Of a DNA stretch of 64,000 nt, positions 35,605 through 43,755 are shown piece by piece. The position numbers and the translations under genes were made by a program. Under the pieces are notes generated by a model. That model was not told where the DNA came from, did no database searches, and saw only the letters and a program-made list of their open reading frames with translations. The DNA comes from Ignavibacteriota bacterium (GTDB taxonomy: Bacteria > Bacteroidota > Ignavibacteria > UBA10030 > UBA6906). The first letter of the stretch is position 1; each line of letters opens with the position of its first letter. The DNA is taken from the NCBI GenBank assembly GCA_016707525.1, contig JADJHP010000008.1, forward strand, positions 186,001 through 250,000. The letters are read 5' to 3'.

Positions 35605-37161
35605 TTATGCCTTCACCGATGCCTTGAATGAAGCCGTGAACTCACCGAGGATCTTCTTCAACGATGCCGTGATCTCGTCCGTGAGGTCCTTCTTCGACGC
35701 GATCCCCGTGAGCACCTCGGGGTGCTTCAGCTCGAGCAGTTCCAGCAACTCGCGCTCGAACCGCTGCACCTCGCTTACCGGGATCTCATCCAGATAGCCG
35801 TTCGTGCCGGCGAAGAGGCTGACCACCTGCTTCTCGACCGTCATCGGGACATACTGTCCCTGCTTCAGCAGTTCGACCAGACGCGCGCCGCGGCGGAGCT
35901 GCTGCAACGTCGCCTTGTCCAGATCGGAACCGAACTTTGCGAAGGCTTCGAGTTCCGCATACTGCGCGAGTTCCAGGCGCAGACGCCCGGCCACCTTGCG
36001 CATGGCCTTGATCTGCGCCGTGCCACCGACGCGGGAGACCGAGATACCGACGTTGATGGCCGGACGGATACCGGCGTTGAACATGCCGGGCTCGAGGTAG
36101 ATCTGGCCGTCGGTGATCGAGATGACGTTCGTCGGGATGTAGGCGGACACGTCGCCGGCCTGCGTTTCAATGATCGGGAACGCCGTGAGGCTGCCACCGC
36201 CCAGGTCGGCGTTCAGTTTGGACGAGCGCTCCAGCAGGCGCGAATGGAGATAGAACACGTCGCCCGGATACGCTTCGCGTCCCGGCGGACGGCGCAGGAG
36301 GAGCGACACCTGGCGATAGGCCTGTGCCTGTTTCGTAAGATCATCATACACCACGAGCGCATGGCGTCCGCTGTCGCGGAAGTGTTCGCCGAGCGTGGCG
36401 CCGGAATACGGGGCGATGTACTGCAACGGGGCCGGATCACTGGCCGTAGCGGCGATCACCGCTGTGTACGCCATCGCCCCTTCCTGCTGCAACTTGTCCA
36501 CCACCTGTGCGACGGTCGAACTCTTCTGGCCGATGGCAACGTAGATGCAATACACCGGCTCGATGCCAAGCGCCTTCGCCTCGGGCGTGTGGGTGAAGCG
36601 CTGGTTGATGATCGCATCGAGCGCCACCGCGGTCTTGCCGGTCTGACGGTCGCCGATGATCAACTCACGCTGTCCGCATCCGATCGGGATCATGCCATCC
36701 ACCGCCTTGATGCCGGTCTGGAGAGGCTGGTTGACCTTCGAGCGCTGCATGACGCCGAGTGCCTTGCGTTCGATCGGAAGGAACTTGTCGGTGTGGATCG
36801 GCCCACGGCCATCGGTGGGCTGGCCGAGCGCGTTGAACACGCGTCCGAGCATCTGTTCCCCGACGGGCATCGACGCGACGCGGCCGGTACGCTTGACCGT
36901 GTCGCCTTCCTTGATCTCCGAGCTTTCGCCGAAGAGGATGCAACCGACGTTGTCCTCCTCGAGGTTCAGCACCATGCCGAACACACCGTGCGGGAACTCC
37001 ACGAGTTCGCTCATGAGCGCTTTGGTGAGGCCGTAGACGCGCGCAACGCCGTCGCCTACCTGCAGCACCGTCCCGACGTCATAGATGTCGGTCTCTTTCT
37101 CAAATCCCGCCAGCTGTTTCCGCAGGATAGCGGAGACTTCTTCCGGTCGTACTTCTGCCAT
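35605..37161 (-). CDS. atpA: ATP synthase alpha subunit
   Basis: Non-catalytic nucleotide-binding subunit of F1, alternating with beta. The 518 residues begin MAEVRPEEVSAILRKQLAGF. They contain the beta-barrel start TVLQVGDGVARVYGLTKALM, the P-loop GDRQTGKTAVALDAI (~175), VYVAIGQKSSTVAQ-type sequence (YCIYVAIGQKSSTVAQVVDK), and SVSRVGGTAQIKAMRKVAGR near residue 375. ATG 37161 is the natural start; the frame is open upstream into atpH without meaning. Between atpH and atpG. Confidence 0.97.
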   Translation of the reverse strand: MAEVRPEEVSAILRKQLAGFEKETDIYDVGTVLQVGDGVARVYGLTKALMSELVEFPHGVFGMVLNLEEDNVGCILFGESSEIKEGDTVKRTGRVASMPVGEQMLGRVFNALGQPTDGRGPIHTDKFLPIERKALGVMQRSKVNQPLQTGIKAVDGMIPIGCGQRELIIGDRQTGKTAVALDAIINQRFTHTPEAKALGIEPVYCIYVAIGQKSSTVAQVVDKLQQEGAMAYTAVIAATASDPAPLQYIAPYSGATLGEHFRDSGRHALVVYDDLTKQAQAYRQVSLLLRRPPGREAYPGDVFYLHSRLLERSSKLNADLGGGSLTAFPIIETQAGDVSAYIPTNVISITDGQIYLEPGMFNAGIRPAINVGISVSRVGGTAQIKAMRKVAGRLRLELAQYAELEAFAKFGSDLDKATLQQLRRGARLVELLKQGQYVPMTVEKQVVSLFAGTNGYLDEIPVSEVQRFERELLELLELKHPEVLTGIASKKDLTDEITASLKKILGEFTASFKASVKA

Positions 37162-37186
37162 TGCCAGGTCCTTCAGATGATCGTTC

Positions 37187-37741
37187 TCAGTGGGGGAGCG
37201 CAGCTCCCCGGGCAAATCGTTCGCGGAGGCGTTCGAGCTGATGCGAGAGGCTCGCATCCAGCACGGTGTCGCCGATCCGCACCACCAATCCACCCCGGAT
37301 GGAAGTATCCACTGCCACCCGCAGGCGCACGGACTTTCCCGTCCGCTGCTCCAATTCCTTCTGGAGCGCCTTCTGTTGCTGTGCCGTCAATTCCACTGCG
37401 GCCGTCACATCGACGTTCGCGATCCCCATCTTGATATCATGGAGCGCATGGAACTGTTCAATGATCCCCGCAAGTTCACCTTCGCGCTGCTTCGTGACCA
37501 GCATATCCAGGAACGCGAGCGTCTCCGGTCCGACGGTCGTGCCGAAGACCTCCCGCATAACACCTTTCTTGCGGGGAACGGACACGACGGGACTGTTGAG
37601 GAACGCGCGGAACTCACGCGACCCCTGGATGACACCGGCGATCTTCGTCAGATCGGCCGTGGTCGTCTCGAGGATATGGCGTTCTTCCGCCGCACTCATC
37701 AGTGCCTGTGCATACCGTCGGGCCACGCGTGTGGAGCGCAT
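37187..37741 (-). CDS. atpH: ATP synthase delta subunit
   Basis: Peripheral stalk protein (OSCP homologue) joining F1 to the b subunits. 184 residues: a helical N-terminal domain starting RVARRYAQALMSAAEERHIL, and the C-terminal part LTAQQQKALQKELEQRTGKS with DTSIRGGLVVRIGDTVLDAS, the family signature. It sits between atpF and atpA with short gaps (6 and 25 nt). Confidence 0.95.
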   Translation of the reverse strand: MRSTRVARRYAQALMSAAEERHILETTTADLTKIAGVIQGSREFRAFLNSPVVSVPRKKGVMREVFGTTVGPETLAFLDMLVTKQREGELAGIIEQFHALHDIKMGIANVDVTAAVELTAQQQKALQKELEQRTGKSVRLRVAVDTSIRGGLVVRIGDTVLDASLSHQLERLRERFARGAALPH

Positions 37742-37747
37742 CGGGTG

Positions 37748-38233
37748 TTATCCTTTGTTGATATCGCGTATCGCGGCGTCCACGATCGCACGCTGCTTTG
37801 CGGGATCGAGGTTCGCGTCCAGGATCTTCCCGGCCGCCGTGATGGCAAGATCGGCCACCTCGGAACGGAGCTGGGTCAGGGCGCTTTCCTTCTCACGCTG
37901 GATCTCCTCACGCGCCTGCAGCACCATCTGCTGCGACGACGCGTTGGCTTTCTCCAGGATCTCGGCCTTCAGCCGCTCGGCCATGTCACGACCTTCCTTG
38001 ATGATCTTCTGCGACTGCGTTTCGGCGGTGGCCATCAGCTTCTTGTTCTCGTCCAGAAGCTTCTGCGCCTGGTTCCGCGCCTCTTCGGCGTCGTGCAGGG
38101 ACGTGCGGATCGAGTCCTCACGTTCCTTCAGCGCTGTGAGCAGCGGCTTCCATGCCGTGCGTCGCAGGATCACCAGAACGATCACGAACGTCAGGATCGT
38201 CCAGAGGATGAGTCCGGGGTTGATATCGAGCAT
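37748..38233 (-). CDS. atpF: ATP synthase subunit b
   Basis: Peripheral stalk of F0F1. 161 residues with one N-terminal membrane helix (GLILWTILTFVIVLVIL), then a long charged helix (ALKEREDSIRTSLHDAEEAR through VLQAREEIQREKESALTQLR) that runs alongside F1 to bind delta. Normal length and composition. Gaps of 18 nt to atpE and 6 nt to atpH. Confidence 0.96.
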   Translation of the reverse strand: MLDINPGLILWTILTFVIVLVILRRTAWKPLLTALKEREDSIRTSLHDAEEARNQAQKLLDENKKLMATAETQSQKIIKEGRDMAERLKAEILEKANASSQQMVLQAREEIQREKESALTQLRSEVADLAITAAGKILDANLDPAKQRAIVDAAIRDINKG

Positions 38234-38251
38234 CGGTCTGTTCCGTCCGGG

Positions 38252-38479
38252 TTACTTGGTTGCGAGAATGATGCAGATCGCGAGGGCGAAGAACGTCGCA
38301 CCTTCGATGAGGGCGGCGGCGATCAGCATGGACGTCCGGACCTGGCCCGCGACTTCCGGCTGGCGACCGCTTGCTTCCATGGCCGCCGCGGCCAGCTTGC
38401 CGATACCGAGGCCTGCGCCGATGACGGTGAGGGCTGCGCCGAGGCCTGCTGCCAGATAACCGAGTGCATTTGCTTCCAT
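38252..38479 (-). CDS. atpE: ATP synthase subunit c
   Basis: 75-residue hairpin of two membrane helices forming the rotor ring. The loop is GRQPEVAGQVRTSM. The ion-binding carboxylate is glutamate 59 in LIEGATFFALA. The residue after it is glycine rather than the Ser/Thr found in sodium-binding rings, which favours protons, but this is not decisive. The N-terminal helix is rich in Gly and Ala (AAGLGAALTVIGAGLGIGKL). Located between atpB and atpF. Confidence 0.96.
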   Translation of the reverse strand: MEANALGYLAAGLGAALTVIGAGLGIGKLAAAAMEASGRQPEVAGQVRTSMLIAAALIEGATFFALAICIILATK

Positions 38480-38517
38480 GGGAAAATCCTCCAGAGAGAG
38501 AGTGTGTGAGTGAGCGA

Positions 38518-39456
38518 TCAGTGACCGTGACCTTCGGCCGGGGCGTGCTCTTCCGACTGCATGCCAAGGCCCATGAACAACGACGTTAACATCGTAAAGA
38601 TATACGCCTGCAGGAACGCAACGAACAACTCCAGGAACGTGATCCCCACCACGAACCCGGCAGGGGCTATCGCAATGACATAACTCTTGAAGATGAAGAT
38701 CAACCCGATGAGCGATACGATCACGATGTGTCCGCCGGTCATGTTCGCGAAGAGACGGATGCAGAGCGCGAACGGCTTGGTGAAGAGTCCGAGGATCTCG
38801 ATCGGGACCATGATCGGCCAGAGTGCCCAGTGCACTCCACCCGTGAGGTGTTTCAGATAATGCCCGAATCCCTGCGCACGGATGGCGGACGCCTGGATCA
38901 TCACGAAGGCGATGATGGCAAGCCCTGCCGTCACATTCACGTTGCCGGTGGACGATGCGCCGTACGGGATGATCCCGAGCAGATTCATCAACAGGATGTA
39001 GAAGAATGTGGTCAGCAGGTACGGCATGTACGTGATGCCGGCCGTGCCCATGTTCGGGACAACGATATCATCCCGGACGAACACCACGAAGACCTCGATG
39101 AGGTTGCCGAACCCGGTCGGCACCTTGCGTGTGCTGTTGCGGCGTGCGACGATCGTTCCCACCGCAATGAGCAGGACCGCTGCGACCCACATGAAGACCA
39201 CGTGTTTCGTGATCGACATATCGAACGTGATCCCTGCCACGGTGAAGGAAGGCAGGTGGGGGAGCTCATAATGTATGAACGGGAGCTCCAGCACATGTGA
39301 ATCCTGAACGTGATGCAACAGCGTGGTGAACAGGTTGCCGCCATGTTCACCTCCCGCCGCCGCATGTCCGGCTGCCGCGTGTCCTGCCGCCGCATGAAGC
39401 GTGTCCGCCACGGCGTGGACGGTATCTGCTGATGCTTCCGACCCTGTGAACATCAC
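38518..39456 (-). CDS. atpB: ATP synthase subunit a
   Basis: Stator subunit of F0 that forms the proton half-channels. 312 residues with about six membrane helices. The essential arginine lies in CIRLFANMTGGHIVIVSLIG. Other family segments are GIIPYGASSTGNVNVTAGLA and LELFVAFLQAYIFTMLTSLF. The N terminus (about residues 10-50) is rich in His, Ala and Gly (HAAAGHAAAGHAAAGGEHGG), which is unusual and lies outside the conserved core. The C terminus is similarly His-containing (EHAPAEGHGH). Confidence 0.95.
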   Translation of the reverse strand: MMFTGSEASADTVHAVADTLHAAAGHAAAGHAAAGGEHGGNLFTTLLHHVQDSHVLELPFIHYELPHLPSFTVAGITFDMSITKHVVFMWVAAVLLIAVGTIVARRNSTRKVPTGFGNLIEVFVVFVRDDIVVPNMGTAGITYMPYLLTTFFYILLMNLLGIIPYGASSTGNVNVTAGLAIIAFVMIQASAIRAQGFGHYLKHLTGGVHWALWPIMVPIEILGLFTKPFALCIRLFANMTGGHIVIVSLIGLIFIFKSYVIAIAPAGFVVGITFLELFVAFLQAYIFTMLTSLFMGLGMQSEEHAPAEGHGH

Positions 39457-39462
39457 GTGTCG

Positions 39463-39843
39463 TTATCCTTGGTTCTTGACTTCCATCATTTTCTGGAGCG
39501 CGAAGATCTCCAGCACCAGATAGATCATCGAGCAACCCACAAGCGTCACGGTCAATGCCACCGCATGCATATGCGCCACCAGGATCAGCACGAGCAGCAT
39601 GCCGAGCATGACCGCCATCCTGATCCCCATCCCTCCCAGCACGGCCTTCAGGAACCGGGTGTACGATCCCTGGAACGTGAGCTGGATCGCCAGGAAACCT
39701 GCCAGCACATTCACCGTGCTCAGCACCGCCCCGGTCACCACCGCAACGACCACGTCCTCCGACGCGTACCGCATCAGCGGCCACACGGCGATCGACGCGG
39801 TCACTCCGAGCGTCACCGCCACCTGCAGCGCAAAACGTTTCAT
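39463..39843 (-). CDS. atpI: AtpI-like four-helix membrane protein
   Basis: 126 residues with four hydrophobic helices (FALQVAVTLGVTASIAVWPL; VVVAVVTGAVLSTVNVLAGF; AVLGGMGIRMAVMLGMLLVL; LTVTLVGCSMIYLVLEIFAL). Position and topology fit ATP synthase protein I, which helps c-ring assembly and magnesium supply, although sequence likeness within that family is low. ATG 39843 is chosen at the start of the first helix; the frame is open to 39957 over the upstream gene. Separated by 6 nt from atpB. Confidence 0.7.
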   Translation of the reverse strand: MKRFALQVAVTLGVTASIAVWPLMRYASEDVVVAVVTGAVLSTVNVLAGFLAIQLTFQGSYTRFLKAVLGGMGIRMAVMLGMLLVLILVAHMHAVALTVTLVGCSMIYLVLEIFALQKMMEVKNQG

Positions 39844-39853
39844 CGCACTCACG

Positions 39854-40135
39854 TTACCGTTGCCCGCCCTTTGTTCCGTCGACATCGTCCTCCGCCCGCC
39901 CCAGGGCCAATGCCCTGCGGATGAACCGGATGAAACCGCCCACGACGCCGATCGCAAGGCCGGTGAACATGCCCCACGGCGCAGTGTTCCACGCCGCGTC
40001 GATCCATCGCCCGATGAAGAACATGCCGACGACCGCGATCGCCAGCTCCATACCCATGGTCAGATACGGCCCCGTGGCACCAAGCCACCCACCGGGCCCG
40101 CTGGTCTCAGGCCCGTTTGAGCCCGGCGTGCTCAC
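39854..40135 (-). CDS. atpZ: AtpZ/AtpI-family ATP synthase accessory protein
   Basis: 93 residues with two membrane helices (YLTMGMELAIAVVGMFFIGR; TGLAIGVVGGFIRFIRRAL) separated by WIDAAWNTAPWGMF. This is the typical F0F1-ATPase subunit (AtpZ) pattern G-x-x-x-D-x-x-x-x-T-x-P. It is thought to act with AtpI in ion supply to the c ring or its assembly. A bactofilin gene ends 3 nt before it starts. Confidence 0.82.
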   Translation of the reverse strand: MSTPGSNGPETSGPGGWLGATGPYLTMGMELAIAVVGMFFIGRWIDAAWNTAPWGMFTGLAIGVVGGFIRFIRRALALGRAEDDVDGTKGGQR

Positions 40136-40138
40136 CCG

Positions 40139-40504
40139 TCAGGCGCCGTGCTTCGGCGCAGGCATTGCACCCGTCGTCATCACACACTGACCGTCGAACG
40201 CCGCGCCTTCATCCACGACAAGGCGGGTCGCACGGATGTCGCCCTTCACCACCGACTTGCTTTCGAGCACCAGCTTCTCGATAGCCGTCACGGTGCCGGT
40301 GACCTTTCCTGCGAGCGAGACATTCTTGCCACTCAGGTTGCCCTCCACCGCACCGCCGAGGCCAACGGCGACATTCGCCTTCGCATTGAGATCGCCTACA
40401 AGCTTCCCATCGATCCGTATGCTTCCTTCCGTCCGGATCTTTCCCTCCACAACCGTCCCCGTTCCGAGGAGGCTCAACTCGCCGCCGCTCTGCTTGTCTG
40501 CCAT
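40139..40504 (-). CDS. Bactofilin
   Basis: 121-residue polymer-forming cytoskeletal protein. The beta-helix core shows the regular short repeats of the family: LGTGTVVEGKIRTEGSIRID, GKLVGDLNAKANVAVGLGGA, VEGNLSGKNVSLAGKVTGTV and so on, with short polar ends. Bactofilins position cell-wall enzymes and shape the cell. The M23 peptidase gene lies just upstream on the same strand, a known functional pairing, and the ATP synthase operon starts 3 nt downstream. Confidence 0.93.
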   Translation of the reverse strand: MADKQSGGELSLLGTGTVVEGKIRTEGSIRIDGKLVGDLNAKANVAVGLGGAVEGNLSGKNVSLAGKVTGTVTAIEKLVLESKSVVKGDIRATRLVVDEGAAFDGQCVMTTGAMPAPKHGA

Positions 40505-40562
40505 GGCACTCCGCCTCTGTCTTGTACGAAATTTCCTGATCCCGTTCCCGGGAAAGCACCCG

Positions 40563-41498
40563 CTACTGCAAGCGCGCGGGTGTCATCAACAACTCGTTGG
40601 GATCGCGCGGGATCCCGTCTTTCCACACCTCAAAATGCAGATGAGGACCCTGGCTCGTCTTGCCTGATGACCCGAGAAGCGCGATCACTTCGCCGCGTTT
40701 CACCGGGCTTGCGACCGATGTCAGCAGCGTCTGATTGTGCTTGAACACCGTCAGGTATCCCGATCCGTGCGAGATGACCAGCGTGTTCCCATCCTCGTAC
40801 GTCCAACCTGCATACACCACGTGGCCATCCGCGGGCGACTGCACGGGAGAGCCGCGCTTCGCCGCGATGTCCAGACCGAAATGCCGCCGGGCAAGATCAT
40901 ACCCCTGCGACACAAACCCTTCCACGGGCAGCAGGAGCGGGAGTTCAAGCCGCCGCGCCTGCGGTGCCACGCTGTGATCGGACATCGATGCGGCCTGCAG
41001 AGCCTGATGCACACTCTGCGGCTGCTGCTGGACATCGACCAGATCGTCCGCACCCATCGGCAGCGTGTGCGTCGGCCCGTTGTGCGGCCCGGGATCGGAC
41101 CCCGCCACATTCTGCCTGTGCGATGCCGAATCGCGCAACTCCACCACGGGGCCCGCCGTCCCCTCCTGTCCGAGTGCCCGGCGCAGGTTCGTATTGTATT
41201 CGCGCAGAAGGATCACATCCTCTGCGAGCGAGTGGAGCTGCTGCTGTGTTTCAACCAACTGCCGCCCGTACCGCGCCTCGAGGGCCGGATTCGGGATGGG
41301 CAGATATTCCATGGCAGGCGTGAACATCAGGATCGCCAGTACGATCGCGGCACAGACCGCGAAGACACCCGCTGCCGCAGTGCCGATCTTCCACCATCCC
41401 GCCGTGAACTGCAGCGGCTTGCTCTTGTCGCCCGATGGCACAACAAGAACATCATACAGACGGGTGGTATGCTTGCGTTTCGCTTCCTGTCCCTGCAT
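40563..41498 (-). CDS. M23 family metallopeptidase, membrane-anchored
   Basis: 311 residues: a short cytoplasmic N terminus, one membrane helix (TAAAGVFAVCAAIVLAILMF), a coiled-coil segment (YGRQLVETQQQLHSLAEDVI), and a C-terminal LytM/M23 domain. Zinc ligands are visible in RRHFGLDIAAKRG (H and D) and HLHFEVW (second H of HLH). Members cut peptidoglycan cross-bridges or act as activators. Together with the downstream bactofilin this resembles bactofilin-linked wall-remodelling pairs. The promoter lies at 41522-41550. Confidence 0.93.
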   Translation of the reverse strand: MQGQEAKRKHTTRLYDVLVVPSGDKSKPLQFTAGWWKIGTAAAGVFAVCAAIVLAILMFTPAMEYLPIPNPALEARYGRQLVETQQQLHSLAEDVILLREYNTNLRRALGQEGTAGPVVELRDSASHRQNVAGSDPGPHNGPTHTLPMGADDLVDVQQQPQSVHQALQAASMSDHSVAPQARRLELPLLLPVEGFVSQGYDLARRHFGLDIAAKRGSPVQSPADGHVVYAGWTYEDGNTLVISHGSGYLTVFKHNQTLLTSVASPVKRGEVIALLGSSGKTSQGPHLHFEVWKDGIPRDPNELLMTPARLQ

Positions 41499-41521
41499 GC
41501 CTTCTTCTTATAATGAACAGA

Positions 41522-41550
41522 AAGATACAAAAAGCCCGTCCGAAAGTCAA
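41522..41550 (-). promoter_or_regulatory. Promoter of the M23-bactofilin-atp unit
   Basis: On the - strand TTGACT (41550-41545), 17-nt spacer, TATCTT (41527-41522) followed by TC. It predicts a leader of about 17 nt before the peptidase start. Good match to both sigma-70 and Bacteroidota-type patterns. Confidence 0.65.
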
Positions 41551-41580
41551 CGCGACCATTCCGGTAACATGTTTCACGGC

Positions 41581-42723
41581 TTATGGTTGCGGACTTCCAC
41601 CCTTGAATTCCACCCACGCCTTCTCGATGAAGTCGGCCATACGCTTCTTGTACAACTCCCTGTCGAACTCCAGAGCCCAGGCGTGCAGGACATCCGGATC
41701 GAAGCGCTGACCGTCGCACTCCTGGATCGCTGCCGCAAGCGCCACCGATGTCTGCTCCTCGAACAGAACCCCTGTCCGACGATCGGAGCCAACCAGGACG
41801 GTCTCCAGCGCCCCTCCCCGGGCATAGGCAACCACGGGTTTGCCACACGCCATGGCTTCAACGGGGACGATCCCAAAATCCTCCTCGCCGGGGAACAGCA
41901 CACACGAACACCGGGCGAAATGGTCGCGGACCACGTCATCGTTCTGCCACCCGAGAAACCGGACAGTCGGCCCGCCAAGCCGCTGCAACCTTCCGAGATC
42001 CGGCCCATCGCCGATCACAACAAGCTGCCGGCCGAGCCTGGTGCATGCCTCCACGGCGAGATCCACCCGTTTGTACGGAACAAGGGCACTCACCACAAGC
42101 GCGAAGCCATCGTTCTGCTTCGACACCGGCAACACAGCGGTCTCGACGGGCGGATAGATCACATCCGAGTCACGGTTATAGATCGTTGTGATCCGGTCCC
42201 GGATGTTCCGGGAGATCGCGATATACTTGTGGGGGTTCCCGGCCGTCGCAAGGTCCCACGCACGAAGCCGGTTCACGAACAACCTCATGCCGATCCGCGT
42301 GAGCAGCCCCGAACGTTCGGGATCGAAATAATCCTCGTACTGCGTCCAGATGTACCGCATCGGTGTATAGCAATAGCAGATGTGCAGCGCCCCCGCCGGA
42401 ACGCGCACACCCTTCGCTACGCAATGATGCGAACTGATCACCAGATCGAATCCGCTCAGGTCGTGTGCCTGGACAGCAGCGGGAAACAACGGGAGGTAAT
42501 GACGGTAGCGCTCACGCGCGAACGGGAGCTTCGCTATCCACGATGTACGGATCGGCATCCGTTCGATGATGGGGGATACCGTACCCCTGGTGTGCAGGAG
42601 GACGAAGAGCGTGGCGTCCGGATAGACCTCACAGAGGGCTTCAACGCATTTCTCACCGCCACGCATGGAGGTGAACCATTCGTGGACGATCGCGACACGG
42701 CGGGGAGAGGACGATGTCTTCAT
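41581..42723 (-). CDS. Family 4 glycosyltransferase
   Basis: 380 residues with a GT-B fold. It begins VAIVHEWFTSMRGGEKCVEA, with the glycine-rich acceptor loop. The donor domain has FALVVSALVPYKRVDLAVEA and the E-x7-E motif in EEDFGIVPVEAMACGKPVVA. Such enzymes add sugars during polysaccharide or lipopolysaccharide synthesis; acceptor and donor are unknown. It sits alone between the M23 operon and a divergent hydrolase gene, with its own promoter. Confidence 0.9.
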   Translation of the reverse strand: MKTSSSPRRVAIVHEWFTSMRGGEKCVEALCEVYPDATLFVLLHTRGTVSPIIERMPIRTSWIAKLPFARERYRHYLPLFPAAVQAHDLSGFDLVISSHHCVAKGVRVPAGALHICYCYTPMRYIWTQYEDYFDPERSGLLTRIGMRLFVNRLRAWDLATAGNPHKYIAISRNIRDRITTIYNRDSDVIYPPVETAVLPVSKQNDGFALVVSALVPYKRVDLAVEACTRLGRQLVVIGDGPDLGRLQRLGGPTVRFLGWQNDDVVRDHFARCSCVLFPGEEDFGIVPVEAMACGKPVVAYARGGALETVLVGSDRRTGVLFEEQTSVALAAAIQECDGQRFDPDVLHAWALEFDRELYKKRMADFIEKAWVEFKGGSPQP

Positions 42724-42736
42724 AGTGTCTGGCAGT

Positions 42737-42767
42737 CAACATACGAAGGAGAGTCCCGAGAAGCAAA
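42737..42767 (-). promoter_or_regulatory. Glycosyltransferase promoter
   Basis: On the - strand TTTG (42767-42764), 20-nt spacer, TATGTTG (42743-42737), close to the Bacteroidota consensus TTTG-N19-TAnnTTTG and just upstream of the gene start at 42723. Confidence 0.45.
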
Positions 42768-42808
42768 GAGTTTGTTGCTTCGACACGGGGTGCTACGTAT
42801 ATTGACGT

Positions 42809-43720
42809 ATGACCGTTCTCGCCGCCATACTGCTGTTCGTTGTCCTCTTCATGGTGTTCATCTCCATGGTGCTCCTGGTGATCGGCCCGGTGATGCTGCT
42901 GCAACCCCACCGGCGCACCATCGAATACTACCGGAGGCTCACAACGGTCCTCCACCCCTCCGACCTCGGACTGGCGCACGAAGAACTGACCATCACCAGC
43001 GCCGAAGGCATCCCGCTGCACTGCTGGTTCATCCCCGCCGGGGGCACGCCCCGCGGCACGGTGATCTTCCTGCATGGGGTGAGCGAATGCGTGATCGTCG
43101 GACTCCCCGTCGCCCGCCGTCTCCACGATGCCGGATTCAATGTCTTTCTGTACGATTCGCGCAGGCATGGCGACAGCGGCGGGCGTTTCTGTACCTACGG
43201 CTTCTACGAGAAGCACGACACCTCGACCGTGATCTCGTATCTGGAGGACAGGAAAGACATACAGATCGGCAAGATCGGGCTGATGGGCTCGTCGATGGGC
43301 GCAGCGGTGGCCATTCAGGTCGCCGCACTCGATCCACGGGTGTCCAGCGTTCTGGCCGAAAGCGGCTTCGCAACCCTCCGCACGGTGTACGACGAATACC
43401 AGAAACGGATCGTGAAGGTCCCCTGGCATTACCTCCGCAACATCGTCATCAAGCGTTCGGAACACATCGCACACTTCAAGGCCTCGGCCGTGTCACCCCT
43501 CGAAGCAGTACGCAACGTGCGGGTGCCGATCCTCTTCATGCATGGCACCACGGACAATCTGATCAGGCACACCTATACGGAGCGTGTCTACGCGAACGCG
43601 AACGAACCGAAGGAACTCTGGCTCATCCAGGGGGCACGCCACAATAACATGGCGGAGGTGGGGGGAGAGGAATACTTCCGGCGGATCGTGGAATTCTTCG
43701 AGAGAACACTTAAGAAATAA
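42809..43720 (+). CDS. Alpha/beta hydrolase, membrane-anchored
   Basis: 303 residues with an N-terminal membrane helix (TVLAAILLFVVLFMVFISMV) and an alpha/beta-hydrolase domain. The catalytic triad appears complete: nucleophile serine in LMGSSMGAAVA, aspartate in FMHGTTDNLIRHT, and histidine in QGARHNNMAEV. VIFLHGVSE carries the oxyanion loop. Related proteins are esterases or peptidases of unknown substrate. A TATATTG box at 42798-42804 lies only 4 nt before the ATG, which suggests either a leaderless message or a later true start. Confidence 0.85.
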   Translation: MTVLAAILLFVVLFMVFISMVLLVIGPVMLLQPHRRTIEYYRRLTTVLHPSDLGLAHEELTITSAEGIPLHCWFIPAGGTPRGTVIFLHGVSECVIVGLPVARRLHDAGFNVFLYDSRRHGDSGGRFCTYGFYEKHDTSTVISYLEDRKDIQIGKIGLMGSSMGAAVAIQVAALDPRVSSVLAESGFATLRTVYDEYQKRIVKVPWHYLRNIVIKRSEHIAHFKASAVSPLEAVRNVRVPILFMHGTTDNLIRHTYTERVYANANEPKELWLIQGARHNNMAEVGGEEYFRRIVEFFERTLKK

Positions 43721-43755
43721 GAACTTAGAATTCGTAGTTCATACTTCTTAACGGG

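Noticed and set aside
38252..38479. Sodium-driven ATP synthase.
   Set aside because: The residue after the key glutamate is glycine, not the Ser/Thr of sodium rings, so there is no support for sodium coupling.
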